NCBI GenBank assembly: GCA_963807005.1
Contig: CAWDZK010000001.1
Span: 558,001 to 622,000 of the forward strand
DNA: 64,000 nt
Reading direction: 5' to 3'
Source of the DNA: CAWDZK01 sp963807005
GTDB lineage: Bacteria; Actinomycetota; Actinomycetes; JACCUZ01
Both the position numbers and the translations under genes were made by a program. How positions within the stretch are numbered: the first letter of the stretch is position 1; the number at the start of each line of letters is the position of its first letter. This document shows positions 63,247 through 64,000 of this stretch, piece after piece. The notes below the pieces were generated by a model, which did no database searches, was not told where the DNA came from, and saw only the letters and a program-made list of their open reading frames with translations.

Positions 63247-64000
63247 ATGACCGACGTGACCAGCCAGCCGCGACAGCACGCCGGGCGTGGTGCCCCGACG
63301 GCGCCGTACCGGCTGGTCCGGCCGGCTCACGTCGCCGTCCGCGTGCCCGTGCTCGACCCAACCCAGCAGGAGGTGGTCGACCACCCCGGCGGTCCGCTGC
63401 TGGTGCTGGCCGGCCCGGGCACCGGCAAGACCACGACGCTGGTCGAGGCGGTGGTCGCCCGGATCGCCGCCGGCGCCGACCCCGAGCAGGTCCTGGTCCT
63501 GACCTTCGGGCGGCGGGCGGCGGCCGAGCTGCGTTCGCGCATCACCGCGCGGCTGGGCCGGGCGACCAAGGAGCCGCTGGCGCGGACGTTCCACTCCTAC
63601 GCGTTCGGCGTGCTGCGACGAGAGGCGGCGGCCCGTGGCGACCTCGCGCCGCGGCTGCTGTCGGGCCCCGAGCAGGACCTCGTCGTGCGTGACCTGCTGG
63701 CCGGCGACGTCGAGGGGGGCGCCGTCGGCTGGCCGGAGCGGCTGCGTGCCGCGCTTGGGACCCACGGGTTCGCCCAGGAGCTGCGTGACCTGCTGATGCG
63801 CGCCTACGAGCGCGGCATCGGCCCCGCCGAGCTCGACCGGCTCGGCGACCAGCACGGCCGGGACGACTGGCGGGCCGCGGCCGCCTTCATGCGGCAGTAC
63901 GCCGGGGTCACCGCGTTGCGCGACGCGGCCAGCTACGACCCGGCCGAGCTGATCCGCGCGGTGGTCGGCCTCTGGATCGCCGACCCGGCGCGGCTGCTCG
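63247..64000 (+). CDS. UvrD/RecB-family helicase-nuclease subunit (AdnA-like), N-terminal part
   Basis: The first 251 codons of a helicase that runs off the window. VPVLDPTQQEVVDHPGGPLL VLAGPGTGKTTTLVEAVVAR (in two parts) gives the Q and Walker A motifs, and DPEQVLVLTFGRRAAAELRS is motif Ia; FHSYAFGVLRREAAARG is motif Ib-like. This matches AdnA (Rv3202c), one half of the AdnAB helicase-nuclease that resects DNA breaks in mycobacteria, in the expected place after ATL and moeZ. Its nuclease domain and AdnB are outside the window. ATG 63247. Confidence 0.85.
   Translation, partial: MTDVTSQPRQHAGRGAPTAPYRLVRPAHVAVRVPVLDPTQQEVVDHPGGPLLVLAGPGTGKTTTLVEAVVARIAAGADPEQVLVLTFGRRAAAELRSRITARLGRATKEPLARTFHSYAFGVLRREAAARGDLAPRLLSGPEQDLVVRDLLAGDVEGGAVGWPERLRAALGTHGFAQELRDLLMRAYERGIGPAELDRLGDQHGRDDWRAAAAFMRQYAGVTALRDAASYDPAELIRAVVGLWIADPARLL

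Noticed and set aside
1..64000. rRNA, tRNA, CRISPR array, insertion sequence or prophage
   Set aside because: No cloverleaf or CCA-ending tRNA pattern, no rRNA-like segment, no regularly spaced repeats, and no transposase or integrase motif was found in the translations I read. Intergenic gaps are mostly under 200 bp.

Overview
The window is from a very GC-rich actinomycete (GC-ending codons throughout, many GTG starts, genes often overlapping by 4 nt). Gene order, not any single marker, supports this. Three blocks match Mycobacterium tuberculosis neighbourhoods: dapE-LOG-folP2-DivIVA-tagA-DUF3117-O-methyltransferase-sigE-rseA-htrA-tatB-mrp-MgtE-like (Rv1202 to Rv1232c), ParA-rhlE-ferritin-like-DUF3107-TetR ... 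moeZ ... ATL ... AdnA-like helicase (Rv3213c to Rv3202c), and glnA4-ALDH-SDR with a PuuD-type amidotransferase (Rv2860c to Rv2857c). RseB next to RseA and the overall content argue against Mycobacterium itself; I cannot fix the order or family. No rRNA, tRNA, CRISPR array, insertion sequence or prophage was seen.

Layout. 1-9.2 kb: end of dapE; an ECF sigma factor with a membrane partner; a divergent MarR/VOC pair around a perfect 16-bp operator; two LOG proteins; folP2; a DivIVA-SRPBCC-tagA operon; a PaaX-enoyl-CoA hydratase-NTF2 operon. 9.3-20.3 kb: envelope-stress block sigE-rseA-rseB-htrA-tatB (tandem ECF-type promoters before sigE, htrA apparently frameshifted), then mrp, a MarR, an isolated GspE/PilB ATPase, DUF1003 and a soluble MgtE/CBS protein. 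20.4-30 kb: EamA exporter, acyl-CoA genes (CitE-like lyase, SDR, acyl-CoA dehydrogenase, MaoC hydratase) mixed with VOC, YCII, GNAT and DUF2332 genes. 30-36.7 kb: PH-like membrane protein, Nudix, PHP, MarC, hydrolase, ParA, and a divergent HxlR/SRPBCC pair whose SRPBCC gene is frameshifted. 36.7-42.7 kb: DEAD helicase, ferritin-like, DUF3107, TetR, two coupled genes. 42.7-55.6 kb: an accessory block dominated by a probable gamma-glutamylation catabolic system. 55.6-64 kb: moeZ, ATL, M3 peptidase, M16 pair, SRPBCC, RibD-like reductase and the start of an AdnA-like helicase.

The most coherent pathway is at 42.9-51.3 kb plus 54.9-55.6 kb: an ethanolamine-permease-like APC transporter and its FadR-type GntR regulator, divergent from a GlnA4-type ligase, aldehyde dehydrogenase and SDR, then a choline/ethanolamine-kinase-like phosphotransferase and a second APC permease, with a PuuD-type hydrolase 6 kb away. 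Together they could import an amine, gamma-glutamylate it, oxidise it and release glutamate. Ethanolamine is the best guess; polyamines are the main alternative.

Three other themes recur. Intergenic spaces hold large palindromes, some in families repeated in the window. Four genes have convincing N-termini but no ATG/GTG/TTG start, pointing to ATC or CTG. Three genes show apparent damage: htrA, the 35.6-kb SRPBCC gene and a DUF1905 remnant.
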